Shown one piece after another: positions 8,143 through 16,955 of a stretch of DNA of 64,000 nt; the stretch's first letter is position 1, and each line of letters opens with the position of its first letter. Source of the DNA: Gammaproteobacteria bacterium. Lineage in GTDB: Bacteria; Pseudomonadota; Gammaproteobacteria; Magnimaribacterales; AG-339-G14. The notes under the pieces were generated by a model. That model had not been told where the DNA came from. It did not search any database and worked only from the letters and a program-made list of their open reading frames with translations. The stretch covers positions 33,387 to 97,386 of the forward strand of contig QOPF01000003.1 of NCBI GenBank assembly GCA_003331625.1, in the 5' to 3' direction. A program made the position numbers and the translations under genes.

Positions 8143-9738
8143 TTAAATCAAAACCTTTTGATGATTTATCCTAAATGAAATTGGTTCTAGATTTGTGTAG
8201 TTTTTTGATTTAACAGATGAGACGTACTTGAATTTTACATCAACGTAATCTGAATATATTTCGAGTTCTACATACCCTTTATTTTTTCCATCTGTCCAGA
8301 CAAGATCTTTGTTAGATTCAATAGATGATTTATCGATAGCATCAGTAAATTGTCCAAAAGTATCTATAAAATTTGGCGAGGTTATTGAAGGAGCACCTAT
8401 TTCAATACCTTTGAAATTTTTTTCTTTATCGAACAAATTTGAAATCCAAGAATTATGAGAATCTCCTGCAAGAACAAGATTAGATTGAGAGTTGTTTATG
8501 GCCTTATAAAACTTTTCTCTATCTTTGGGATATCCATCCCAAGAATCAGTGTTGTAGGGAATATTCTTACCAGCCAATGATAAATATTTGTGTAAAAATT
8601 TTGGAAAATTTTCCTTATCTGCAGCTTTTAAAATATGAGGTAAGTATTTTGGTCCAATTAAAATTTGTTGGCCAAATATAGACCACTTAAAAGATTTATT
8701 AACTTTTGACCTTATCCAGTTAAATTGTTCCTTGCCGAGTAATTTTCTTGGCTTATTAAGATCTTTTAAAAAATTTACTTGGTCAAAAGAATTTTCTTTA
8801 AAATAATTTTCTATATCTAATTGTTTGTTTCTTTCATATGATCTCGTATCTAACATCATAAGATTGATAAGATTTCCTACTTTGAAATTACGCCATATTT
8901 TGTCTTTACGACCCTTTTCACGAATTGGCATCCATTCATAATATGCCTGCAGCGCATTTTTTTTTCTCTTTGCGAAAGACCCTTCTTCATATGAATGGTT
9001 TTGAGCACCCTTCTTCCAACTATCATTTGTGAACTCATGATCATCCCAAACCGAAATCATAGGTTTTCTTTGATGTAATAGTTTTAGATCGGCATCAGAT
9101 CTATATGTTGCGTACCTTTTTCTATAATCATCTAGTGATAGCATTTCATGCCTGGGGTTTACTATCCTGCCCATTTTTTCTGCATCCTTTGAACCATATC
9201 CTCCATGACCATACTCATAAAGGTAATCTCCAAGATGCAGAACTAGATTAATTTTTTCATTATTAGCTATTTCTTTATAAGCATTAAAATATCCTGCTGG
9301 ATAGTTTGAGCAACTGCAAAAAGCAATATTAAAGTTTGTTGGATTTTCTATAGGTAAAGTTGATGTCGTTCCAATTTCTGAATTTTTTCCATCAGCCAAG
9401 AATCGATAGTAAAGTTTTTTACCGTTATATTGCCTAGGAATTTTTGCATCAACTTTGACAGTATAATCGTTTTTTGAATTTGTTCTTGCATGACCAAAAG
9501 TAACCAAATTTGAAAAATTACTTAAAGTAGATACTTCCCATCTAACTCTAATTTCGGGATTGCCTATTGGTAGAATTTTTGTCCATAAAATAACGTTAGT
9601 GTTGGTCGGATCGCCACTTGCAACTCCATATTTAAAAGATATAACAGTATCTTTTTTAAAGGATGGAAAAATACGTAAGGGTAAAAATAATAAAAGTAAC
9701 GCTAAGCTCTTTAAAAATTTTCTTCTGTATCTATTCAC
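8143..9738 (-). CDS. PhoD-type alkaline phosphatase / phosphodiesterase
   Basis: Exported metallophosphoesterase that frees phosphate from organic phosphomonoesters or diesters. The N-terminus has a twin-arginine export signal (YRRKFLKS then a leucine-rich segment), as is usual for PhoD, which folds with its metals before export. The Fn3-like N-terminal domain (FKYGVASGDPT, WTKI) is followed by the catalytic domain with FCSCSN, HLGDYLYEYG, WDDHEFTND, MLDTRSYER and AGDSHNSW, which supply Fe/Ca ligands. At 531 aa it is full length. It lies between two tRNA genes on the same strand; no Pho box was found by eye. Phosphate limitation in surface seawater makes such a gene plausible. Confidence 0.9.
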   Translation of the reverse strand: MNRYRRKFLKSLALLLLFLPLRIFPSFKKDTVISFKYGVASGDPTNTNVILWTKILPIGNPEIRVRWEVSTLSNFSNLVTFGHARTNSKNDYTVKVDAKIPRQYNGKKLYYRFLADGKNSEIGTTSTLPIENPTNFNIAFCSCSNYPAGYFNAYKEIANNEKINLVLHLGDYLYEYGHGGYGSKDAEKMGRIVNPRHEMLSLDDYRKRYATYRSDADLKLLHQRKPMISVWDDHEFTNDSWKKGAQNHSYEEGSFAKRKKNALQAYYEWMPIREKGRKDKIWRNFKVGNLINLMMLDTRSYERNKQLDIENYFKENSFDQVNFLKDLNKPRKLLGKEQFNWIRSKVNKSFKWSIFGQQILIGPKYLPHILKAADKENFPKFLHKYLSLAGKNIPYNTDSWDGYPKDREKFYKAINNSQSNLVLAGDSHNSWISNLFDKEKNFKGIEIGAPSITSPNFIDTFGQFTDAIDKSSIESNKDLVWTDGKNKGYVELEIYSDYVDVKFKYVSSVKSKNYTNLEPISFRINHQKVLI

Positions 9739-9784
9739 TAAACAAATTTAGCATTAATAAATGTTTTTGGATAAGAGATTTTTT

Positions 9785-9860
9785 TGGTGGGCGACACAGG
9801 ACTTGAACCTGTAACTTCCACCTTGTAAGGGTGGCACTCTACCAATTGAGTTAGTCGCCC
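9785..9860 (-). tRNA. tRNA-Val (anticodon TAC)
   Basis: Reverse strand reads acceptor GGGCGAC/GTCGCCC, D arm with GGTAGA, anticodon stem CCACC/GGTGG with loop CTTACAA (anticodon at the complement of 9825-9827), T loop TTCAAGT, discriminator A and an encoded CCA at 9785-9787. It reads GUA/GUG-type valine codons. It lies between the PhoD gene and the divergent carboxylase. Confidence 0.96.
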
Positions 9861-9942
9861 GAGGAAAAAGTATTATACCCAAATTGAATTTAATCAAAAT
9901 GGACATTGAGAAGAAATTAGTGCATATTTTTTTTAACTAATT

Positions 9943-11574
9943 ATGAAACAACTAGAATCACAACCTTTTCAATCCAAGCTTGACTTGAATTCTGAAGAAT
10001 TCAAAAAAAATAAAGATTCTATGTTAAGTATGATTTCTGAGCTTGATGAACTTCTAGATGAAGCAGAAGCTGGTGGTGGTCCAGATCATCATAAGAGACT
10101 TGCTGCCCGTGGAAAACTTCCTGTAAGAGAAAGAGTTTTTCATTTTTTAGATCCAGACAGTCCTTTTTTAGAAATAAGCGGTTTAGCTGCCTATAAATCT
10201 GAATATCCTGTTGGCGGAGGAGCATTTGCAGGTATTGGAGTATCCTCTGGAATTGAGTGTGTAATTTTTGCTAATGACCCCACTGTTCTAGCTGGCGCTA
10301 TGCATTTTTATTCTGTAAAAAAATGGATGAGATGTATGCAGATTGCTAGAGACTGTCGAATTCCATTTATTCAGTTTGTTGAGTCTGCAGGTGGAGATTT
10401 AAGACCAAGAGCAGGAGCCTCTGTTGGAGGCGTCGGACATTTTGCTGAATCAGGAAGACAATTTTATGAAATTACTGAACTCTCAAAATTAAATATTCCA
10501 ACTGTTACTGTTGCTTTTGGAACAGCAACAGCAGGTGGAGCTTATCAACCTGGTATGTCTGACTATAATATCTTTGTAAAGAATCAAGCAGATGTGGCAC
10601 TTGCAGGGCCACCGTTAGTACAAATGGCAACAGGTGAAATTTCCTCGAGGGAGGATATTGGTGGAGCAAAAATGCATGCTGAAAAATCAGGTTTAGCGGA
10701 ATATTTAGCTGAAGATGATTTAGACGGAATTAGAATTGCCCGAGAAGTGATGTCGCATTTGAATTGGAATAAACATGGCGATGGCCCAAGATTTTTAATT
10801 GATCCTCCCTTGTACAATCAAGATGATCTTCTCGGAATAATTGAGCCGGGTCTTAAAACACCTTTTGACATTAGAGAGATTATTGGTCGTATTTCTGACG
10901 GTTCAAAATTTGAAGAATTCAAACCCCTTTTTGGTCCAACAATAATTTGTGGATTTATTTCAATACATGGTTATCCAGTCGGAGTATTAGGGAATAATGG
11001 AATGCTTTTTCCAGATGCTTCGCAGAAAGCTGCTCACTTTATTCAACTTTGTAATAAAAGAAATCTTCCTTTAATTTTTCTTCAAAATATTACTGGCTTC
11101 ATGGTTGGAAAAGATTACGAACAAGATGGTTCCATAAAAAAAGGAGCTCAAATGTTAAATGCTGTATCGAATTCCAACGTACCGCATTTGACTGTAATTG
11201 TTGGAAATTCTTATGGAGCAGGGACATACGCAATGTCTGGAAGAGAATTTGGAAATTCATTTACCTTTATTTGGCCAACAGCAAAAATTGCAGTAATGGG
11301 TGGTGAAGTGATTGCTGGAGTAATGTCAATTGTTAGAAGAGGACAGGCAGCTAGAAAAGGTATCAAATTTAATGAAAAAGAAGATGCTGAAATTGTAAAA
11401 AATCAGCAAATTTCACACGATAAAGGATCAAAAGCACTTAGAGCAACGAGTGTAATAAGTGATGATGGCATCATTGATCCAAGAGATACAAGAAGTGTTC
11501 TGGGGATGTGTCTTTCTATAGTAAATAATAAAGAAATTAAAGGCTCAGACGGCTTTGGAGTTTTTAGGCTGTGA
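9943..11574 (+). CDS. biotin-dependent acyl-CoA carboxylase, carboxyltransferase subunit (AtuC/MccB-like)
   Basis: Beta subunit that transfers CO2 from carboxybiotin to an acyl-CoA. It carries the paired crotonase-fold halves of a carboxyltransferase: N-terminal KLPVRERV, the FIQFVESAGGD and GTATAGGAYQPGMSDY oxyanion segments, and the C-terminal FLQNITGFMVG and GNSYGAGTYAM segments. At 543 residues it fits methylcrotonyl-CoA or geranyl-CoA carboxylase. Because an AtuA-like gene and an enoyl-CoA hydratase lie next door, geranyl-CoA (acyclic terpene use) is an attractive substrate. Leucine-derived methylcrotonyl-CoA is equally possible from sequence alone. It overlaps the biotin subunit by four bases (GTGA). 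Confidence 0.88.
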   Translation: MKQLESQPFQSKLDLNSEEFKKNKDSMLSMISELDELLDEAEAGGGPDHHKRLAARGKLPVRERVFHFLDPDSPFLEISGLAAYKSEYPVGGGAFAGIGVSSGIECVIFANDPTVLAGAMHFYSVKKWMRCMQIARDCRIPFIQFVESAGGDLRPRAGASVGGVGHFAESGRQFYEITELSKLNIPTVTVAFGTATAGGAYQPGMSDYNIFVKNQADVALAGPPLVQMATGEISSREDIGGAKMHAEKSGLAEYLAEDDLDGIRIAREVMSHLNWNKHGDGPRFLIDPPLYNQDDLLGIIEPGLKTPFDIREIIGRISDGSKFEEFKPLFGPTIICGFISIHGYPVGVLGNNGMLFPDASQKAAHFIQLCNKRNLPLIFLQNITGFMVGKDYEQDGSIKKGAQMLNAVSNSNVPHLTVIVGNSYGAGTYAMSGREFGNSFTFIWPTAKIAVMGGEVIAGVMSIVRRGQAARKGIKFNEKEDAEIVKNQQISHDKGSKALRATSVISDDGIIDPRDTRSVLGMCLSIVNNKEIKGSDGFGVFRL

Positions 11575-13490
11575 TTATACGAAAACTACTTATTTCTAAC
11601 AGAGGAGAAATAGCCAGTAGGATTATAAGAAGTGCACACGATATGGGTATTAGCTGTGTAGCTATATATACAGAAGCAGACACAAATACTCCTTACGTAA
11701 GAGAAGCAGATCAAGCATTCAAACTAAGTGATACTTATTTAAACGCAAAAGAAATTTTAGAGATTGCAAAAAAAAATGACGTAGATGCAATACATCCTGG
11801 TTATGGCTTTTTATCTGAGAACGCAAATTTTGCTAATAGCGTTAAAAAGGCCGGAATTAAATGGGTTGGGCCTTCAGCAAATGCAATTAAAAAAATGGGA
11901 GACAAACTTACAGCTAAAACCTTAGCTGAAAAAGTCGGAGTTCCTACTTTGCCTATGGGAACTTCTTCAAAAGATGCAAAAAACATAGGTTATCCAATTT
12001 TAGTTAAAGCTGCGGCAGGCGGTGGTGGAAAAGGCATGCGTATTGTTGAAGACGCTAAAGATCTCAAAGAGTCAATTGCCTCTGCAGAACGTGAGGCTGA
12101 AGGAGGTTTTGGAGATAAAAGAGTTTTCCTTGAAAGATATATTGAAAGATCAAGGCATATTGAGGTACAAATTCTTGGAGATTCACATGGAAATCTTGTG
12201 CATTTAGGTGAAAGAGAATGTTCAATTCAAAGAAGACATCAAAAAATTATTGAAGAGTCCCCTTCTCCAATGGTAAGTGATTCTATGCGTCGCGAAATGG
12301 GAGCAGCAGCTTTGAAATTAGCTTCAAAATTAAAATATGAATCCGCAGGAACAGTAGAATTTTTAGTCGACGAAAAAACCAAAGAATTTTGGTTTTTAGA
12401 AGTTAATACAAGATTGCAAGTTGAGCATCCAGTTACGGAAGAAGTTACGGGTATTGACCTTGTAAAAGAACAATTGAGAATAGCTGATGGTGAAGAGCTA
12501 GGATTTGATCAATCTGATGTAGATTGGTTTGGAAGCTCCATTGAAGTAAGACTTTATGCTGAAGATCCAGGAAATGATTTTTTACCAGTTACAGGAAAAC
12601 TAATAAGATTTGAACCTGCTAATAATCCCGTGGTGAGATGGGATGTAGGTATTGAGACAGGTTCAATAATTACTTCTGACTTTGATCCTATGCTTGCCAA
12701 AGTAATATCATATGGAGAGACAAGAATAGAAGCTGCTAACAAACTTGTCTTAGCTCTTAAAAATAGTCATTTTGGAGGTATGAAAACTAATAGAGAGTTT
12801 TTAATATCAATACTTGAATCAAAAGAATTTTTAAAAGGGGCAACAACGACTGACTTTATAAAAAAAGTTAAATTAAATACTGAATTAGGTCTTTCTGAAG
12901 ATGAAATAAATGATTATGCCAAGTTAGCAGCTCTTTGGATTCAAGGAAAAAATAGAAATGAAGCTTCAGTATTAACTAATATGGAATCTGGATGGAATAA
13001 TGCCAGACTGCCCTTCCAGGAAGTAAAGCTAAAGATGAATGAATTAGAAACTTCAATAAAATATAAAAATACTAGAAATAATATTTTTAAATTTTCTGAT
13101 AAAAAAAATGGAGTAGTTTTTGAATGGAAAAACAATTTCATTGATGCTGAAATTTCTGGATCTCGTTATAGATCTAAAGTATCCAAGGATAAAGATCTAT
13201 TATTGCTGCACACTTATAAAGGCGATGTTCTATTTAAAATTTTGCCTAAGTTTAAAATTCAAGAGATAGGAATAGTGGAAGGAGGATTGAATGCTCCCAT
13301 GCCTGGAAAAGTTGTAGAGGTCAAAATCAAAAAAGGATCTTCCGTAAAAAAAGGAGATACTTTGGTTATTCTTGAAGCAATGAAAATGGAACATAAAGTT
13401 AGCGCTCCTGCAAATGGAAAAATTTCAAAAGTACTCATTTCTCAGGGAGACCAAGTAGAAAATGGTCAAACTTTAATTGTCTTAGATTAA
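11571..13490 (+). CDS. acyl-CoA carboxylase alpha subunit, biotin carboxylase plus biotin carrier (AtuF/MccA-like)
   Basis: Carboxylates its own biotin with ATP and bicarbonate, then passes CO2 to the beta subunit. Domains in order: biotin carboxylase (about 1-445; ISNRGEIA at the N-terminus, ATP-grasp loop AAAGGGGKGMR, and EVNTRLQVEHPVTE), a middle linking domain, and a C-terminal biotinyl domain with the EAMKMEH site whose Lys is biotinylated. 639 residues. The start is GTG, sharing the GTGA overlap with the upstream stop, so translation is coupled. Its stop overlaps the stop of the convergent hydratase by four bases. Confidence 0.92.
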   Translation: MIIRKLLISNRGEIASRIIRSAHDMGISCVAIYTEADTNTPYVREADQAFKLSDTYLNAKEILEIAKKNDVDAIHPGYGFLSENANFANSVKKAGIKWVGPSANAIKKMGDKLTAKTLAEKVGVPTLPMGTSSKDAKNIGYPILVKAAAGGGGKGMRIVEDAKDLKESIASAEREAEGGFGDKRVFLERYIERSRHIEVQILGDSHGNLVHLGERECSIQRRHQKIIEESPSPMVSDSMRREMGAAALKLASKLKYESAGTVEFLVDEKTKEFWFLEVNTRLQVEHPVTEEVTGIDLVKEQLRIADGEELGFDQSDVDWFGSSIEVRLYAEDPGNDFLPVTGKLIRFEPANNPVVRWDVGIETGSIITSDFDPMLAKVISYGETRIEAANKLVLALKNSHFGGMKTNREFLISILESKEFLKGATTTDFIKKVKLNTELGLSEDEINDYAKLAALWIQGKNRNEASVLTNMESGWNNARLPFQEVKLKMNELETSIKYKNTRNNIFKFSDKKNGVVFEWKNNFIDAEISGSRYRSKVSKDKDLLLLHTYKGDVLFKILPKFKIQEIGIVEGGLNAPMPGKVVEVKIKKGSSVKKGDTLVILEAMKMEHKVSAPANGKISKVLISQGDQVENGQTLIVLD

Positions 13491-14278
13491 TCCCATTTAG
13501 GTTTTCTTTTTTCTAAAAAAGCAGCAATTCCCTCTTGAGCATCTGGACCAGCAAATGTTTCAGCGCTTTTTTTTCCAAGGTATGGAAGGGCTTCATCAAA
13601 ATTCATATCATCTTGAATGACATATGCTTCAAGACCAAATTGCATGGTACCAGGAGCTAGATTAGCTAAATCATTTGCTAACTTGTTAACTGCTTCATCC
13701 AACATGTCGATTGAAACTGATTCATTTATTAGTCCCCATTCCTGCGCTTTTTTAGCATCGATTGCTTGTCCGCGCATACAAAAATCTAAACCAGCCCTTT
13801 TTGGCATCACTCTAAATAGCCCAGCCATAACCATATGAGGCCAAACTCCTCTTAAAATTTCAGGAGCTGAAAACTTTGCATTCTCAACAGCAATGGCGTG
13901 GGTACAATTTGTAACCATAAGAAGTGCTCCGGCATGAACTGATCCTTGAATCTTACAGATGACTGGCTTATAGAGGTGCCTGATTGATAGACTTATATCG
14001 TCTGATCCTTCTATTTTAGGAACGTCTGATTCTATTTGCTTTCTATTTAAGTCAGCTCCAGCACAAAAGACATCTCCCTCTGCGCCAATTACTACAACTC
14101 TAATGCTTCTCTCTTGTTTTGCATAAGCAAGAGCATAATTAATTTCATTCATCATGACATTGTTGAGCGCGTTTTTCTTTTCTGGCCTATTTAAAGTAAT
14201 GGTCAATATATGATCAGAGATATTGATTTTTGTAGCTTGGAAGTTTAGGTTCTCTAAAGAGAGTTTTTTAGTATTCAT
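13487..14278 (-). CDS. enoyl-CoA hydratase/isomerase family protein
   Basis: Crotonase-fold enzyme, 263 residues. The CoA-binding FCAGADLN segment, an oxyanion-hole region at GSVHAGALLMVTNC and a Glu in PEILRG that could serve as the C-terminal catalytic acid are visible. In the terpene pathway AtuE hydrates isohexenylglutaconyl-CoA; in leucine degradation LiuC does the same for methylglutaconyl-CoA. The location between a carboxylase pair and an AtuA-like gene supports one of these roles, but I cannot separate them. Six bases from the atuA-like stop-to-start junction, so they form one minus-strand unit. Confidence 0.8.
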   Translation of the reverse strand: MNTKKLSLENLNFQATKINISDHILTITLNRPEKKNALNNVMMNEINYALAYAKQERSIRVVVIGAEGDVFCAGADLNRKQIESDVPKIEGSDDISLSIRHLYKPVICKIQGSVHAGALLMVTNCTHAIAVENAKFSAPEILRGVWPHMVMAGLFRVMPKRAGLDFCMRGQAIDAKKAQEWGLINESVSIDMLDEAVNKLANDLANLAPGTMQFGLEAYVIQDDMNFDEALPYLGKKSAETFAGPDAQEGIAAFLEKRKPKWD

Positions 14279-14284
14279 TTTTAT

Positions 14285-16048
14285 TTATCCTAAAATAGTT
14301 TTTGGTATGGATATCTTTTTCGCTCTTAAGTACTCGCCCAAAGACTTTGCTTGGCCATCCATTCTCGTTGAAGAGGAGACTCCATCTTGTAAAATTCCAT
14401 GAATATAAAAGTTTAAAGATAAAATATTTGGTAAATCAAATCTATCAATTTCAAAAGGTTCTAGGTCTGGGAGTAATTCTTTAAGTTTTTTTACAGTTAA
14501 AAAATCATATAAAAATCCATAAGTATCAATATTTTTGCTCCATACTCCAAGATTTGCGCAACCGCCTTTGTCTCCTGATCTTGTACCAAAAATTTCACCA
14601 AAAAATATCTCTTTATCTGGTTTCTCAGTTATTTTCTTTACTTCGGTTGGTTCTTTTTGATAATAAACTTCTTCAAAATCTAATTGACTAGTCGGGAGGA
14701 TCTCTAAAACTTTACCGTCAACGAATATCTTTTCTTTTATATGCTTACTATCAACTAAAGCTGGCCAGTACTCTATGTAAGGACCATTTGGAACAACTCC
14801 ACTTCTTCCCGTCCATCCAGGAAAGTTAGCAAGAGCTAATTCTATAATTTTTGCGCTAAATAGCCGACCTACCAAATCAGAATCCTTTGACATTACATCA
14901 ATTCTCAAAAAAGCTTGAGCTTGTTCGTTTGTTTCAGGATTTTCTTTATCCGTTCTATGAAGTTGTATATCAACTTTATCAAATTGATCTTTTCCTCCTA
15001 CTGATTCAAAAATAGTTTCTGAAATTAAATTAGCTTTTTCTTCAATATCTAAACCTGTAATAAGTAATTCTGTACCATTTCTAAATCCACCAGCTAAATT
15101 AATACAAACTTTATGATTTTTTGGAGGACTACTTCCTCTACATCCAGAGACATAAACTCTATCTTCTGACTCTTGCTCTATTTTTAGGGTATCGAAATGT
15201 GAAATGACATCTGGGTTTGCATATGCAGGCGAGCCAATTTCATATAGTAATTGGGCTGTAACAGTTCCCACAGAAACCAAACCTCCTGTGCCGGGGTGTT
15301 TTGTAACTACAAAACTTCCATCTTCATTAATTTCTGCAATTGGATATCCTATATCCTTGAATGATGGTACCTCTTTAAAAAAAGCATAGTTTCCCCCAGT
15401 TGCTTGAGCTCCACATTCTATAATATGACCGGCTGCTAAAGCGCCTGCTAATTTATCAAAATCATTTCTTGCCCAATTAAATTTCCAAGCTGCTGGTCCT
15501 ATTACTACTGCAGCATCTGTTACTCTTGGGCAAATTACGACATCTGCCCCTTCATCCAGAGCCTCTTTTATTCCCCAAGCTCCTAAGTAAGCATTAGCAG
15601 TCAAAGGTTTTTTTTCATATGAGAACAAATCATTTTTTTTATCTATATTTTTTAGTAATTCTCCTGCCGAAGAAAGTTCTTCAAGCCTTGGCATAAGGTC
15701 ATCGCCTTCTATGTAAGCTACTTTTAAATTTAAATTTAGTTCTTTAATTATTTTTTCTACTTCTTTAGCCATTGAAGCGGGATTAAGTCCTCCGGCATTG
15801 GAAACTATTTTAATTTTTTTATCTTCACAAAGTTTTGCCACTTCCTTGAATTGTTTTAAAAAAGTTCCAACGTAACCAAAATCCTCGCCTCTTTTTAACT
15901 TTTGATTGTATAAAATTGTCATGGTTAATTCGGCTAAATAATCTCCTGTAAGGACATCAATAGGACCCCCTTCAACCATTTTTCTTGCTATGGAAAGATT
16001 ATCTCCATAAAAACCACTACAGTTAGCTATTTTGATATTTTGTGTCAT
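14285..16048 (-). CDS. AtuA-like protein (DUF1446, acyclic terpene utilisation)
   Basis: 587 residues from the ATG at 16048. A longer frame runs back to 16096, but the first in-frame Met after the neighbouring EamA gene gives the natural N-terminus (MTQNIKIANCSGFYGDN). The protein carries the DUF1446 features GGPIDVLTGDYLAELTM, ISNAGG-like SNAGGLNP, GADVVICPRVTDAA and GHIIECGAQATGGNY, and ends with a second smaller conserved domain around GDKGGCANLG. AtuA is required for citronellol/geraniol growth in Pseudomonas, yet its reaction is not known. It overlaps the end of the EamA gene by 26 bases. Confidence 0.82.
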   Translation of the reverse strand: MTQNIKIANCSGFYGDNLSIARKMVEGGPIDVLTGDYLAELTMTILYNQKLKRGEDFGYVGTFLKQFKEVAKLCEDKKIKIVSNAGGLNPASMAKEVEKIIKELNLNLKVAYIEGDDLMPRLEELSSAGELLKNIDKKNDLFSYEKKPLTANAYLGAWGIKEALDEGADVVICPRVTDAAVVIGPAAWKFNWARNDFDKLAGALAAGHIIECGAQATGGNYAFFKEVPSFKDIGYPIAEINEDGSFVVTKHPGTGGLVSVGTVTAQLLYEIGSPAYANPDVISHFDTLKIEQESEDRVYVSGCRGSSPPKNHKVCINLAGGFRNGTELLITGLDIEEKANLISETIFESVGGKDQFDKVDIQLHRTDKENPETNEQAQAFLRIDVMSKDSDLVGRLFSAKIIELALANFPGWTGRSGVVPNGPYIEYWPALVDSKHIKEKIFVDGKVLEILPTSQLDFEEVYYQKEPTEVKKITEKPDKEIFFGEIFGTRSGDKGGCANLGVWSKNIDTYGFLYDFLTVKKLKELLPDLEPFEIDRFDLPNILSLNFYIHGILQDGVSSSTRMDGQAKSLGEYLRAKKISIPKTILG

Positions 16049-16925
16049 CTTTATTTCTAATTTTTTTATCGGATATACCTGCAAGATAGATACCAACTAG
16101 AAGAATGATAGCACCGAAAATCTGTTGATTTAAGAACATTTCTCCAAAAAAAATTATTGCTAGTAGTGCCGCAGTAAGAGGTTGTAATAAAAGAATTAAG
16201 GAAGAAAATTGAACTCTCAATAATGATAAGCCAAAAATAATACTGCCTTGTCCGGCGATTTGAATAAATAAACCCTGAAAAATTAAATTTATCCATCCAT
16301 TATAAGAATATGGAACAAGCGCTCCTGATTCAACAAAGCTTCCTGCTAATAATGGAATACATCCAAATAAAGCAGAAAAAAACATCAAAAGAAAAATATC
16401 ATATGTTTTTGAAAATCTTTTTATAGAAATTAAATATCCTGAATAAAAAAGTGCCGCTAGCAAAGAAAGAAAATCTCCTTTAAGGCTTTGAAATTCATTT
16501 TGCTCAAAAAGAATTAAAAAAACTCCCAACAAACAAAAAGATCCAGCAAAATAAAAAAATAAATCTAGTTTCTCTTTGAATATAAAAAATGAAATTATGG
16601 CTACATATATTGGAGCCGTATTAACAAAAAGAGATGCGTTTGCGATGGAAGTTTCATTGATTGACCAGTGCCAAAGAGTTATATCTGTTCCAAAAAAAAG
16701 ACCAGGAATTGATAGATAAAAAATATCTTTTATTTTTATGTTTTTGAATTTTTTTTTAATTATGCCAAAAAGAAATAAAACAAATGTGGCTATAAGAAAT
16801 CTATAAAAGCCAGTAAGAGACGGTGTTACTTCACTAGTCCGTACCAATATAGGAGCTATGCCAATAAGAAAAGCACCTATACTTGTTGATAAAATACCTA
16901 TAGTTCTTAAGCTTAGAGTAGTCAT
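16023..16925 (-). CDS. EamA/DMT-family transporter
   Basis: Inner-membrane protein of 300 residues with ten predicted hydrophobic segments in two five-helix repeats, the pattern of drug/metabolite transporters (RhaT/YdcZ/EamA type). Small loops, Gly-rich helices and a basic C-terminal tail fit. Substrate is unknown. It is the first gene of a unit leading into the AtuA-like and hydratase genes, so it might export or import a related metabolite; this is inference only. It is divergent from xseA with a 30-base gap. Confidence 0.85.
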   Translation of the reverse strand: MTTLSLRTIGILSTSIGAFLIGIAPILVRTSEVTPSLTGFYRFLIATFVLFLFGIIKKKFKNIKIKDIFYLSIPGLFFGTDITLWHWSINETSIANASLFVNTAPIYVAIISFFIFKEKLDLFFYFAGSFCLLGVFLILFEQNEFQSLKGDFLSLLAALFYSGYLISIKRFSKTYDIFLLMFFSALFGCIPLLAGSFVESGALVPYSYNGWINLIFQGLFIQIAGQGSIIFGLSLLRVQFSSLILLLQPLTAALLAIIFFGEMFLNQQIFGAIILLVGIYLAGISDKKIRNKDDTKYQNS

Positions 16926-16955
16926 AATAATTTGAAGTAAAGATATACTGTATCA

